This document shows positions 1 to 7,414 of a DNA stretch of 42,769 bases, piece by piece (position 1 is the first letter of the stretch; each line of letters starts with the position of its first letter). Made by a program: the position numbers and the translations under genes. The DNA is from GSA-30 sp036384435 (GTDB lineage Bacteria; Pseudomonadota; Gammaproteobacteria; Xanthomonadales; Rhodanobacteraceae), in NCBI RefSeq assembly GCF_036384435.1, contig NZ_DASVMI010000161.1, forward strand, positions 1 through 42,769, in the 5' to 3' direction. The notes beneath the pieces are model-generated. The model saw only the letters and a program-made list of their open reading frames with translations. It was not told the DNA's origin and did not search any database.

Positions 1-28
1 GGCCAGCAAGCAAGCATGCATGCTGGCC
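1..28. repeat. Inverted repeat at the left edge, possible terminator
   Basis: Arms GGCCAGCA (1-8) and TGCTGGCC (21-28) are perfect complements around a 12-nt centre that itself contains GCATGC. It lies 40 bases past the stop of the minus-strand VOC gene, so it could end that transcript. No T-tract is visible inside the window, so the terminator role is inferred only from position. Confidence 0.4.
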
Positions 29-67
29 TGACCAAATCAGCAAAAACCAGCGCTGGAACAAGCCAAG

Positions 68-445
68 CTACTGTGCTTGGACAGGGATGTTTTGCCCGAT
101 TCGCCACAGCACGCCACTAGGATCGAGCAGGGGGAAATCCCTGATATGCCAGGGCTGATCCTGCGGAACCTGCACACTCACCTTGAAACGCTCCGGGATG
201 TTCGATGACATGACAAGCCGATACCAGTCATCGACATTCTCTACCAACATATGCATAACAAAGTTTTGTGCGAACTCAGGCGACGTGTTGGCCTGCAAGA
301 GAAAACTGGTAGAGCCGAGTCGAAGATAGGCAAGGTCTTCCGATGACCAGGGCACCTCAAAACCCAGGGCCTCGTAAAACGCCTTCGACAGAGCGAAATC
401 ATACGCAGGAACGAACGCCTTGATTTCGACGGGCCGGAGATTCAT
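68..445 (-). CDS. VOC-family (glyoxalase/bleomycin-resistance-like) protein
   Basis: A 125-residue single-domain protein with the vicinal-oxygen-chelate pattern: an N-terminal strand (VEIKAFVPAYDF), a helix-plus-'YEALGFEV' segment at about 20-30, a middle strand-rich part, and a C-terminal 'FPLLDPSGVLWRIGQ' close to the family signature 'DPDGNLWxxxQ'. Members are metal-dependent lyases, dioxygenases or drug-binding proteins. The residues seen here resemble the small antibiotic-binding or unknown-function branch more than glyoxalase I, and no substrate can be named. The start has a suitable AGGA about 8 bases upstream. It is transcribed alone, away from the roadblock/GTPase operon. The family is secure, the function unknown. 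Confidence 0.8.
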   Translation of the reverse strand: MNLRPVEIKAFVPAYDFALSKAFYEALGFEVPWSSEDLAYLRLGSTSFLLQANTSPEFAQNFVMHMLVENVDDWYRLVMSSNIPERFKVSVQVPQDQPWHIRDFPLLDPSGVLWRIGQNIPVQAQ

Positions 446-716
446 GCGGATCGTCCTGTGGTCACGAAGACGACAAGGCTACTTCACTTTCAAGAGCGTG
501 CAAATGGCCAGCTATCCGTCATGCACAAGCGGATAAGCCCATACGAGTGAGATAACACCTACACAAAATGGGCCTGATCTCCTGGCCTCTCAAGAGATGC
601 CCGCCCAAGTTTCGTCATCACGACGAATAGTCACACTCTTACATACCGGGACTGACCGTACTGCGATGCACGCGCACGTCCGCATCGCTCACAGATTGCC
701 AACTGAAGGGAACACC
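446..716. other. Divergent intergenic region (VOC gene / roadblock operon)
   Basis: This 271-base stretch separates two divergently transcribed genes and must hold both promoters. An open frame enters from 597, but its first 40 codons have no ribosome site and read like chance sequence; the AAGGGA ahead of 717 is the convincing start signal. I see no clear -35/-10 pair or strong inverted repeat. Confidence 0.5.
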
Positions 717-1121
717 ATGTCGCTCAACAAAGCTTTGACTGAAGCTCAATCGTCCATTCCCGAATGCGTAGCGAGTGGATACGTTGATATGTCGACAGGC
801 TTGCTGCTTGGCGTAAAAACCGTCGATAACCATCCTAGCCAGGTTCTCGAACTGGTTGCCGCGGCGACCGGCGATCTCTTTCAAGGTCGAACGGTGATGG
901 AGGTCGAACGATTGTTCGATCAATCACGTGGCATATCTGAAAGAAGCGGCCACTATTTCAAAGAAATCATCGTGACCAGCACCAATCTTATCCATGTATT
1001 CATGCGTTGCGAACGCAACCGTGACCATGTAGCCGTCTTTGTTTGTCGTATATCCGCAAATATCGGCATGGTCCTGGCCAAGGCACGACTAGCCAAGCCG
1101 CTGATTGAAGCGAGTGTCTGA
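717..1121 (+). CDS. Roadblock/LC7-like protein, first gene of a GTPase module
   Basis: A 134-residue cytosolic protein. The start is ATG 717 because GAAGGGA sits 7 bases upstream; a longer frame from 597 lacks one. The pattern 'VASGYVDMSTGLLLG' followed by helix, 'EIIVTSTNLIHVFMRC' and 'VAVFVCRISANIGMVLAKAR' is the five-strand/two-helix layout of roadblock proteins, which dimerise and bind small Ras-like GTPases (MglB with MglA, CvnB with CvnD). The next gene begins 11 bases after the stop, and a GTPase and a second roadblock gene follow, which supports the family call. It probably acts as a GTPase-activating or scaffold subunit. That role is inferred from context; the similarity to the roadblock fold is by pattern only. 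Confidence 0.7.
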   Translation: MSLNKALTEAQSSIPECVASGYVDMSTGLLLGVKTVDNHPSQVLELVAAATGDLFQGRTVMEVERLFDQSRGISERSGHYFKEIIVTSTNLIHVFMRCERNRDHVAVFVCRISANIGMVLAKARLAKPLIEASV

Positions 1122-1132
1122 AAGGGGTGGCC

Positions 1133-1822
1133 GTGAAACATGCCGGATGCGATGGCCACGGCCCCCAGTGCAAGCACATTGCCTGCATCCTGTTTGATTC
1201 CCAGGCCCGGCTTGCCCTCACGTCGCTGCTCAGGTTGCTGACTCCATACGTGAAAGCGTGTTGGCACGCCATGGAGTCGCCCTCATCGAGAACAGCCTTT
1301 GTGCTGATCAACATGGACCATGTCGATTACCGGCAGGCCGTCCATCGTATCGATAGACATCTAAGGTTCGTGTGTTGTTCGACACATCCATCCCGCCACC
1401 CTCTTAGCACCTTGCATTATCCGTTCCAGGCTCATGAAGTGCTCGATCTGCTCAATACAACCGAAGAAAAAAGTGGGCCTCAGGAAGAACACACGTGGAA
1501 ATCCACTACCCCGTCATTGACCTACCAACTCGGTCTTTGGCCTGTGGATTTCCTCACCTGGCCTCGTGGTTGGTGGAGCATTATGGCCAGTATCCAGTAT
1601 CACGCACGTACGATCGACGAGGTCACCCATGCTACCGGTCAAACAGAGAGCGACATCCTGCGCTGCTTCGAGGCACTGTCGCGCCGAAATGCACTGATCA
1701 CCCAGAGTGGGCGCGCCTCGGTACCCATGCCTGAGCAGAGCAAGTCCATCGATCACCGGTGGCTCGGCCGGCTCAAGCAGCGCATCGGCCAACTGTTGCA
1801 GCAGAGCCAGGCCGGTGCTTGA
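1133..1822 (+). CDS. Receiver-like plus winged-helix-like protein of the GTPase module
   Basis: About 229 residues. GTG 1133 is chosen because AAGGGG lies about 5 bases before it; GTG 1127 is an alternative. I do not recognise a named family. The first 110 residues look like a degenerate response-regulator receiver: 'IACILFDSQARLAL', 'TAFVLINMDHVDYR', 'LRFVCCSTHP', then 'LHYPFQAHEVLDLL', which mimics the receiver's terminal 'xxKPFxxxELL'. The usual phospho-acceptor Asp surroundings are not evident. The C-terminal part (about 155-195: HARTIDEVTHATGQTESDIL, RRNALIT) reads like a winged helix. The gene overlaps the GTPase gene by 8 bases. A winged-helix partner also occurs in Streptomyces conservons (CvnC, DUF742), so an adaptor in the switch is plausible. 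Function is unproven. Confidence 0.6.
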   Translation: MKHAGCDGHGPQCKHIACILFDSQARLALTSLLRLLTPYVKACWHAMESPSSRTAFVLINMDHVDYRQAVHRIDRHLRFVCCSTHPSRHPLSTLHYPFQAHEVLDLLNTTEEKSGPQEEHTWKSTTPSLTYQLGLWPVDFLTWPRGWWSIMASIQYHARTIDEVTHATGQTESDILRCFEALSRRNALITQSGRASVPMPEQSKSIDHRWLGRLKQRIGQLLQQSQAGA

Positions 1823-2375
1823 CAGAACCTACAAGTTGGCCCTCATTGGCGCCTGTGGTGCAGGAAAAAGTACTTGCATAGCCAGTGTCAGCGACATCCC
1901 TGTCATCTCCACCGAGGTACCCCTCGATTCCACAGCGGCACCATTCAGTGACCAACAGCCAGCCGGCAAGGTCACCATGACGGCGGCATTCGATTATGGC
2001 GAAATGGCGGTCGGCCAGGAAGGGCGCCTTCTTCTCTATGGCCTGCCCGGCCAACAAGATTTTGCCTTCATGTTCGACATCGTCCAGAACGGCTTGATGG
2101 GCGTCATCGCCGTCGTGGATGCTGAGGCAAGAACGCCCATCCAGGATTTGTTGGCTACGTTATGCCTGCATAAGGAGATACTTTCCCGTACGCCTCTGGT
2201 CGTAGTCATCAACAAGGTGTATCCCGGGAGAGGGTCGCTTGTTCCTGGTGTCCTCGACGCCGTGGAACGTGCCGGCATGGTAGCCCCCGTCGTCACGGCC
2301 GACCTTCGCGATCGCTCATCCGTCGCCACGGTATTCCAACTGATCGTGACTATCGCGGAACATCGCCATGGATGA
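1815..2375 (+). CDS. MglA/CvnD-like small Ras-type GTPase
   Basis: A 186-residue P-loop protein starting at GTG 1815 inside the previous gene; the longer frame from 1707 adds only shadow sequence. G1 is GACGAGKST (residues 12-20). The G3 position reads YGLPGQ (75-80), where ordinary Ras proteins have DxxGQ. MglA proteins share this loss of Asp, with 'TVPGQ'. The G4 position reads NKVY (133-136) instead of NKxD, so specificity for guanine is not assured. Such proteins cycle between nucleotide states to set polarity or recruit partners, and roadblock proteins stimulate them. One precedes it and one follows it here; the stop overlaps the next start by 8 bases, which suggests coupled translation. 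Confidence 0.82.
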   Translation: MLDRTYKLALIGACGAGKSTCIASVSDIPVISTEVPLDSTAAPFSDQQPAGKVTMTAAFDYGEMAVGQEGRLLLYGLPGQQDFAFMFDIVQNGLMGVIAVVDAEARTPIQDLLATLCLHKEILSRTPLVVVINKVYPGRGSLVPGVLDAVERAGMVAPVVTADLRDRSSVATVFQLIVTIAEHRHG

Positions 2376-2781
2376 CACGGACTTGAACACGAATCGGAGC
2401 TATCGCAATCGATACAGCGCCATATTGCAGCGATTGGTCGACAGCAGCGAACCCGTAACGATCGCGCTACTGGCTCAGCGTGACGGCCGTGCCATTGAAA
2501 CGGCTAGCGCCTCGGGCTCCACGGTATTACCTACCAAGCTCGCGGCCATGACCAGCGCCACCGCCGCGCTTTCGCAAACACTACTACGAGAAGTTGCGCA
2601 GGACCGCATGGCCATGACGCTGATCGAAGGCAAAGCTGGCATTTTTCTGGCCATGCCGGTGGTCCTTCGAGCAGCGACCCTCCTGCTTGGCGTACACGCT
2701 GGCGACGGCGTGTCCTTGGGCCGCCTGGTCAACTACACCCGGCGCACTGTCATCGATCTTCAGTCGATCACCGTATCTTAA
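2368..2781 (+). CDS. Roadblock/LC7 domain protein (MglB-like), last gene of the module
   Basis: 137 residues with a clear roadblock pattern: 'RYSAILQRLVDSSEPVTIALLAQRDGRAIETASA', a long helix 'LAAMTSATAALSQTLLREV', then 'MTLIEGKAGIFLAMPV' and 'LLLGVHAGDGVSLGRL'. This is nearer to canonical MglB/CvnB than the first gene of the set. In MglB the dimer binds two GTPase molecules and speeds hydrolysis, and that is the likely role here. It overlaps the GTPase gene by 8 bases (ATGGATGA junction), so the two are probably made in a fixed ratio. Two non-identical roadblock proteins in one operon allow a heterodimer, as in eukaryotic Rag/Ragulator-type systems. This last comparison is speculation. Confidence 0.85.
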   Translation: MDDTDLNTNRSYRNRYSAILQRLVDSSEPVTIALLAQRDGRAIETASASGSTVLPTKLAAMTSATAALSQTLLREVAQDRMAMTLIEGKAGIFLAMPVVLRAATLLLGVHAGDGVSLGRLVNYTRRTVIDLQSITVS

Positions 2782-3112
2782 GAACGATTTCAGGGAACCT
2801 TTCATCGAAGTCGTTATTTCAGTGGATTCCCCGAGGGGCTCGGGGCCGGAACCTCGTGCCCCTCGCTGCATCAAAGCCAGGTCAGTTGTCTCAACCTACG
2901 TGGAAGCGACGGATAGTACGGGCTTTTTATTAGCTTCCTTCAGCCGCGAACACACCCTCAGTGTGGTTGCATCGTCAGACCCTGGAATTAGCAAGACGCG
3001 ACCGTATCTCTTGCACGAGATAGCGAACATGCACCGAGCAAATCATGAGCGATGTGTGAAAAAGCTCCATCATGTAGCGTACCTGATGCGCAAGACTGCC
3101 GCCTCGCGCTGG
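2782..3112. other. Tail-to-tail intergenic region with terminator-like hairpins
   Basis: 331 bases between the ends of the roadblock operon (plus) and motB (minus). A perfect stem CCCCGAG/CTCGGGG with a GGG loop occupies 2829-2845 but has no T-run. About 80 bases later AAAGCC (2873-2878) can pair with GGCTTT (2921-2926), which runs into TTTTTATT at 2924-2931. Together these probably end the plus-strand operon. The open frames that cross the region have no start signals or recognisable product. Confidence 0.5.
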
Positions 3113-4090
3113 TCACTGTACCGAGCGCACCGGTTGTCGTGCATCGCTCCCGGCTGCGGCTACTGCGACCGAGATGGAAGGAATGGCAGGCAAGGGTTTG
3201 GTCGGCTCCATTTCAGGCTGCACCGCGGCTTTGACAGCTTCTTCGGTCATGACCACGATACTGATGCGGCGATTGGAAGGATCATCCGGATGCGCCCGAT
3301 CAAAGGGCACGGCCTCGGCCAAGCCGACGACACGCGTGACTTTTTCTTCCGGCATGCCACCATCGAGCAAAGCGCGCCGGGCCGCATTGGCACGGTCGGC
3401 CGATAGCTCCCAGTTGCTGTAGTGCGCGGGGCCACCCGACAAAGCGTATGGGGTCGAATCGGTGTGACCGGAGATACTGATGCGATTGGGAACCTGGTCG
3501 ATGAAACTGGCCAATTCGCTGAGAATCTGCACCGTATATGGCTTCAGCGTCGCGCTACCGGTATCGAACATGGGCCGGTTCTGTTTGTCGACAATCTGGA
3601 TACGCAGGCCTTCGGAGGTCAGGTCGAGCAGCAGCTGATCCTTGAATGGCGCCAGCGCCTGGCTTTTGTCCAGCGCCGCATTGAGCTGCTTGCGCAAGTC
3701 TTCCAGGCGCGCCTTGTCGTGTTCCTGAGCGATCTTGGAATCGTCCGACTGCGGCGACTTGCCGGGCGTTGCCTGGCGCACGTCCTTACCTTCACCCTTG
3801 GGTAGATCCATTGAGCCGCCTAGCTTGATCATGCTGGTGCTCGGGCCGCCTGGGCCCATCACACCGGGCACGGCACGCATGGATGCACCAGGTGTCATGG
3901 AAGGATTCTTGAAGTAATCTGCAATGGCAGCCTTCTGCTCCCGCGTACCGACGCCAAGAATCCACATCACCAGGAAGAACGCCATCATCGCCGTGACGAA
4001 GTCCGCGTACGCCACTTTCCACGCGCCACCATGATGGCCGTGCTTGGCACGTTTTCGGCGCTTGACGATGATGATCTGGTCGTCACTCAT
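3113..4090 (-). CDS. motB: Flagellar motor stator protein MotB
   Basis: 325 residues. The short basic N-terminus is followed by one membrane span starting 'YADFVTAMMAFFLVMWILG', whose Asp30 is the proton-carrying residue equivalent to Asp32 of E. coli MotB. A plug/linker follows, then an OmpA-like peptidoglycan-binding domain (about 170-285) with 'ISGHTDSTPY', 'NWELSADRANAARRAL' and 'NRRISIVV', the typical MotB signature. With MotA it forms the stator that converts ion flow into torque. The start codon shares one base with the motA stop (TGATG), so the pair is translationally coupled. The C-terminal Ala/Pro-rich tail of about 35 residues is unremarkable for the family. Confidence 0.96.
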   Translation of the reverse strand: MSDDQIIIVKRRKRAKHGHHGGAWKVAYADFVTAMMAFFLVMWILGVGTREQKAAIADYFKNPSMTPGASMRAVPGVMGPGGPSTSMIKLGGSMDLPKGEGKDVRQATPGKSPQSDDSKIAQEHDKARLEDLRKQLNAALDKSQALAPFKDQLLLDLTSEGLRIQIVDKQNRPMFDTGSATLKPYTVQILSELASFIDQVPNRISISGHTDSTPYALSGGPAHYSNWELSADRANAARRALLDGGMPEEKVTRVVGLAEAVPFDRAHPDDPSNRRISIVVMTEEAVKAAVQPEMEPTKPLPAIPSISVAVAAAGSDARQPVRSVQ

Positions 4091-4944
4091 CAGCGAGCGG
4101 CCTTCAAGTGGCCTTCCAGGCTCTGGAACGTCGGGCGTGTCCGCGAAGACAACGACTTGCGGCCGAATTCGACCGCCACCATCGGGTTATAGCCGCGCAA
4201 CGAAGCCATCAGCGCTACCTTGACGCACTCGAATGCGCGCCCATCTTCTTGCACGCGCGACTCCATTGCCGCCGCCAAAGGCCCGATGAAACCGTAGCTC
4301 AGCAAGATACCCAGGAACGTACCGACCAGTGCCCCGGCGATGTGCTCGCCGATTCGCGATGTATCGCCGCCAAGTTGCGACATGGTGGTCACGATGCCGA
4401 GCACCGCCGCGACGATGCCGAAGCCCGGCATGGCATCGGCTACCTTGGCAACAGCCAGTGCAGGCGCTTCGGCCTCGGCATGATGTGTCTCGATTTCTAC
4501 GTCGAGCAGAGACTCCAGCTCATGCGCGTTCATATTGCCACCTACGATGAGGCGCAGGCAATCAGTCACGAAATCAATCAGGTGATGTTCGCGGATCAAG
4601 CGCGGATACGCCGAGAAGATCGCGCTCTTGGACGGATCTTCGATGTGCTCTTCCAGCGCCAGCAAGCCTTCCTTGCGCATGGCGCTGAAAAGGTCATAGA
4701 GCAGCGAAAGCAGGTCGACATAATCCTGCTTGCCATATTTGGGGCCTTTGAACAAACCCAGCATCCCGCTGAACGATGCCTTCAACACGGCCGGCGGATT
4801 GGCCACCACGAACGCACCGAGTGCACCGCCAGCAATGATCAACACCTCGAAGGGTTGCCAAAGCGCAAGCAAATTGCCGTGCGACAGCACATAGCCGCCG
4901 ATCACGCTCACCAGCACAACAATGGATCCGATAATGACAAACAT
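4090..4944 (-). CDS. motA: Flagellar motor stator protein MotA
   Basis: 284 residues, near the 295 of E. coli MotA. Four membrane spans are visible: two at the start (about 1-25 and 33-50) and two late (about 170-190 and 200-222), separated by the cytoplasmic loop that touches FliG. The conserved 'VADAMPGFGIVAAVLGIV' holds the mechanistically important proline. Charged cytoplasmic residues lie in 'LLSLLYDLFSAMRKEGLLALEEHI'. It is first in a two-gene operon with motB, read from a sigma-28-type promoter found just upstream. No other flagellar or chemotaxis genes occur in the window, so this is a detached stator locus. Confidence 0.96.
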   Translation of the reverse strand: MFVIIGSIVVLVSVIGGYVLSHGNLLALWQPFEVLIIAGGALGAFVVANPPAVLKASFSGMLGLFKGPKYGKQDYVDLLSLLYDLFSAMRKEGLLALEEHIEDPSKSAIFSAYPRLIREHHLIDFVTDCLRLIVGGNMNAHELESLLDVEIETHHAEAEAPALAVAKVADAMPGFGIVAAVLGIVTTMSQLGGDTSRIGEHIAGALVGTFLGILLSYGFIGPLAAAMESRVQEDGRAFECVKVALMASLRGYNPMVAVEFGRKSLSSRTRPTFQSLEGHLKAAR

Positions 4945-4971
4945 GGCCTACCCCGACTCCGGTCACCTGAG

Positions 4972-4998
4972 GTATCGGCCTGCGTCGCGTGAAATTTA
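4972..4998 (-). promoter_or_regulatory. Sigma-28 (FliA) promoter for motA-motB
   Basis: Read on the minus strand, TAAA (4998-4995) is followed by exactly 15 bases and then GCCGATAC (4979-4972). The class-3 flagellar consensus is TAAA-N15-GCCGATAA, so 11 of 12 specified bases match at the exact spacing. It lies 27 bases ahead of the motA start codon. This agrees with late-flagellar control of stator genes in gammaproteobacteria and implies that the genome encodes FliA elsewhere. Confidence 0.88.
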
Positions 4999-5214
4999 GG
5001 AGAACTTGCGCACTTTCCTGAACATCTCGGCCCCACGATGGCCAGATGCGAGCCCTGCTCGCCAAGCTTTCCTGAGGCTGTCTTCCAGCATTCCCCTACA
5101 TGACTTAAGGAAGTGACCGGCTTCGGTTCGGCCAGGATGTGAACACGATGCTGATATCGCCACGACGATTCCTGCGCGGTCGCTCGCGCAATCTCTTGCG
5201 CAACAGGATTTGCC

Positions 5215-5442
5215 ATGCTCATTATCGACGTCCCTTTTGCCCCGACACGCCCCGGCGCCTGGTCTGTTGCCGTAGGTCGTCGTCGCAACCTCGATTTCGC
5301 CACGCGACAGAGCGCGGTGGAATTTGCAGCCGCGGAGGCTGAACGCCTCAAGCGCACTGAACGGACCAATGTAGTCATCAATATTGAGGGCGCAGACGGC
5401 GTCTGGCGCGCGTTCCGCAACACCCTGGAAAGCGTGGTCTGA
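5215..5442 (+). CDS. Small DUF2188-like protein
   Basis: 75 residues, with AGGA about 7 bases before the ATG. The order 'AWSVAVGRRRNLDFATRQSAVEFAAAEAERLK' then 'TNVVINIEGADGVWRAF' matches the small DUF2188-type fold: a strand with Trp-x-Val, a helix that counts residues in Ala/Glu, and a final strand with a Gly turn. No biochemical role is known for the family. It is divergent from motA and 131 bases ahead of the next plus-strand gene. A 162-residue minus-strand frame covers it but has no recognisable features. Confidence 0.6.
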   Translation: MLIIDVPFAPTRPGAWSVAVGRRRNLDFATRQSAVEFAAAEAERLKRTERTNVVINIEGADGVWRAFRNTLESVV

Positions 5443-5573
5443 AATAGCCAGGGCTGCCTGTGACATCGGGAACATGCGCTCCATCTGCCGACCTGGCCTT
5501 GGTCCTGCATCCGTAAACGCCGTGCATCCGTATACCTCTTCAGTGCCAGCGCTGGGCTGCCCTGAGGTATCGG

Positions 5574-6374
5574 ATGCTTCGTTTCAAACATTTATCACGA
5601 TTCATACTTGGCATGAGTCTGGGCGGACTATCCGCGTCGCCAGCCCAGGCGCAGGACCAGGCTCTTCACTACCTTGGCACCGCCTACGCCTCCGACACGG
5701 GGGCCATGGTCTACCGCGAGGAGCACTGGGTCTATCTTGAGCGGGGGGCGTGGCGACGCCTGGTACTTTATAGATGCCCTTCCGGCCAGCCCTTCGCCCG
5801 CAAACGGATCGACGATGCCCTCTCGAACGACCCGGATTTCGACTATCTCGACGGCCGCGACGGCTATCAGGAGGGCGTCAGGCAGGAATCAGGGCGACGT
5901 CAGGTTTTCGTGCGCAAGAGTGGCGATGACCCACAAACACTCCGACCACTGACCCTGCCAGCGGCCCCCGCGGTCATCGACGCCGGCTTCGACAGCTACG
6001 TTCGCCAGCATTGGAACTCCCTCAACCAAGGCGCTGGCACGAGCGTGGCGTTTCTCGTGCCCAGCCGGGGCCGCTTCATGAACCTGCGGATCGATCACGC
6101 CACCCCTGTCCAGGTAGATGGGGCTCCAGCAACGCGCTTGCGGCTCAGCTTGGATGCCTGGTATGGCTTCGCGGCGCCGTCCATCACGCTGACATACCTG
6201 GACAACGGCAGGCGACTCCGCCGATTCGAAGGCATCAGCAACGTCCACGACGCCCACGGCCGAACGCAGACCGTGCGCATCGAATTTCCTGCGGACGACG
6301 CACTCGGCCCGGCCGGTCCGGGGGATATCGAGGCGGCCCTGCGAGCACCCCTGGCCTCGCATTGTTCTCCCTGA
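5574..6374 (+). CDS. Secreted hypothetical protein ahead of the desaturase
   Basis: 266 residues with a clear signal peptide ending at about AQA-Q27 (basic start, hydrophobic GMSLGGLSASPAQA). GAGG lies 7 bases ahead of the ATG. The mature part is rich in strands and reads like a periplasmic beta-sandwich or DUF3108-like protein: 'YREEHWVYLERGAWRRLVLYRCPSGQPFARKRID', 'LTYLDNGRRLRRFEGISNVHD' and 'QTVRIEFP'. I do not recognise a characterised family. It ends 78 bases before the desaturase operon on the same strand and so may be co-transcribed with it. A periplasmic accessory role in lipid handling is possible but rests only on position. Confidence 0.75.
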   Translation: MLRFKHLSRFILGMSLGGLSASPAQAQDQALHYLGTAYASDTGAMVYREEHWVYLERGAWRRLVLYRCPSGQPFARKRIDDALSNDPDFDYLDGRDGYQEGVRQESGRRQVFVRKSGDDPQTLRPLTLPAAPAVIDAGFDSYVRQHWNSLNQGAGTSVAFLVPSRGRFMNLRIDHATPVQVDGAPATRLRLSLDAWYGFAAPSITLTYLDNGRRLRRFEGISNVHDAHGRTQTVRIEFPADDALGPAGPGDIEAALRAPLASHCSP

Positions 6375-6452
6375 GACGGACTCAACGGGCGGCTGCATCC
6401 AAAGCTCGTCCAAGCTCGTATAGAGCCAAGAGAGGACAACCTGGAACCCATC

Positions 6453-7412
6453 ATGTACCCGACTGCCGGCCCCACCCCACCCGCTGCGACCGGATCGCGC
6501 CGGGCATCGACCGCCCTACGTCGCTGGTTCGATACGAGCGCGCACACCACCGCGACTGACTGCGACGAGCATATCGACTGGCTGCGGGCGCTGCCTTTCG
6601 CGCTGATGCACTTGGCTTGCCTGGCCGTGCCTTGGGTTGGCATCTCAGCCGCCGCCATGGTCGTGGCCGTATTCATGTATGCGTTGCGCATGTTTGCGAT
6701 CACCGGCTTTTATCATCGCTATTTTTCGCACCGTACATTTCGCACATCGCGTGCCATGCAATTCATTTTCGCGGTGATCGGTGCGGCATGTGTACAGCGC
6801 GGACCGCTGTGGTGGGCCGCTCATCATCGCCATCATCATCGCCATGCCGATACCGAACTCGACCCGCACTCCCCTTCGATAAAGGGTTTCTGGCACAGCC
6901 ATCTTGGCTGGTTTCTCACGCCAGCCGCCTTCCGCACCGACCTGGAGCGAGTGCCGGATCTCAAGGACTATCCCGAACTGTGCTGGCTGGATCGTTTCGA
7001 CATCGCGGTACCGGTGCTGTTCGCGGCCTCATTGTTCGGATTAGGAGCGCTCTTGCACCACCTCGCCCCCGGCCTTGGTACATCTGGCGGCCAGATGCTG
7101 GTCTGGGGCTTTTTCGTATCTACCGTCGCGCTGTTCCATGCCACAGTCACCATCAACTCGCTCGCGCATCGGTTCGGCCGCCGTCGTTTTGATACGCGCG
7201 ATGACAGTCGCAACAACGCATGGTTGGCACTGATTACGTTCGGCGAAGGCTGGCACAACAACCACCATTTCTATCCCGGCTCGGTGCGCCAGGGATTCCG
7301 CTGGTGGGAAATCGACCTGACCTGGTACGGGCTGAGATGGCTCGCTTGCCTCGGACTGGTATGGGACCTCAAACCCGTACCCGCCTGGGTACATGCCAAG
7401 GCGAGGTACTGA
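6453..7412 (+). CDS. Fatty-acyl desaturase (delta-9 type), first gene of the lipid operon
   Basis: 319 residues, an integral-membrane di-iron desaturase. The three histidine boxes are present: HRYFSH (88-93), HHRHHH (124-129) and HNNHH (268-272). Hydrophobic stretches flank them at about 48-85, 103-118 and 185-235, as in acyl-CoA/acyl-lipid delta-9 desaturases. It would introduce a cis double bond into acyl chains using O2 and an electron donor. The next gene starts 2 bases after its stop. Unsaturated chains are the substrates for the two CFA-type methyltransferases further along, so the gene supplies the pathway. The ribosome site is weak (AGAGGA is too far away), so the exact start is less sure. 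Confidence 0.93.
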   Translation: MYPTAGPTPPAATGSRRASTALRRWFDTSAHTTATDCDEHIDWLRALPFALMHLACLAVPWVGISAAAMVVAVFMYALRMFAITGFYHRYFSHRTFRTSRAMQFIFAVIGAACVQRGPLWWAAHHRHHHRHADTELDPHSPSIKGFWHSHLGWFLTPAAFRTDLERVPDLKDYPELCWLDRFDIAVPVLFAASLFGLGALLHHLAPGLGTSGGQMLVWGFFVSTVALFHATVTINSLAHRFGRRRFDTRDDSRNNAWLALITFGEGWHNNHHFYPGSVRQGFRWWEIDLTWYGLRWLACLGLVWDLKPVPAWVHAKARY

Positions 7413-7414
7413 GC

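Noticed and set aside
2687..3406. 239-residue plus-strand frame overlapping the roadblock gene and motB
   Set aside because: It reads the roadblock gene and motB in the wrong phase or strand, has no ribosome site, and shows no family pattern.
4108..4992. 294-residue plus-strand frame antisense to motA
   Set aside because: The MotA translation is unmistakable; this frame is a shadow caused by high GC at third codon positions.
4966..5573. Repeated 13-mer CCTGAGGTATCGG at 4966 and 5561
   Set aside because: One copy overlaps the sigma-28 box on the other strand, and the other is the ribosome site of the gene at 5574. The match is probably chance; no shared function is implied.
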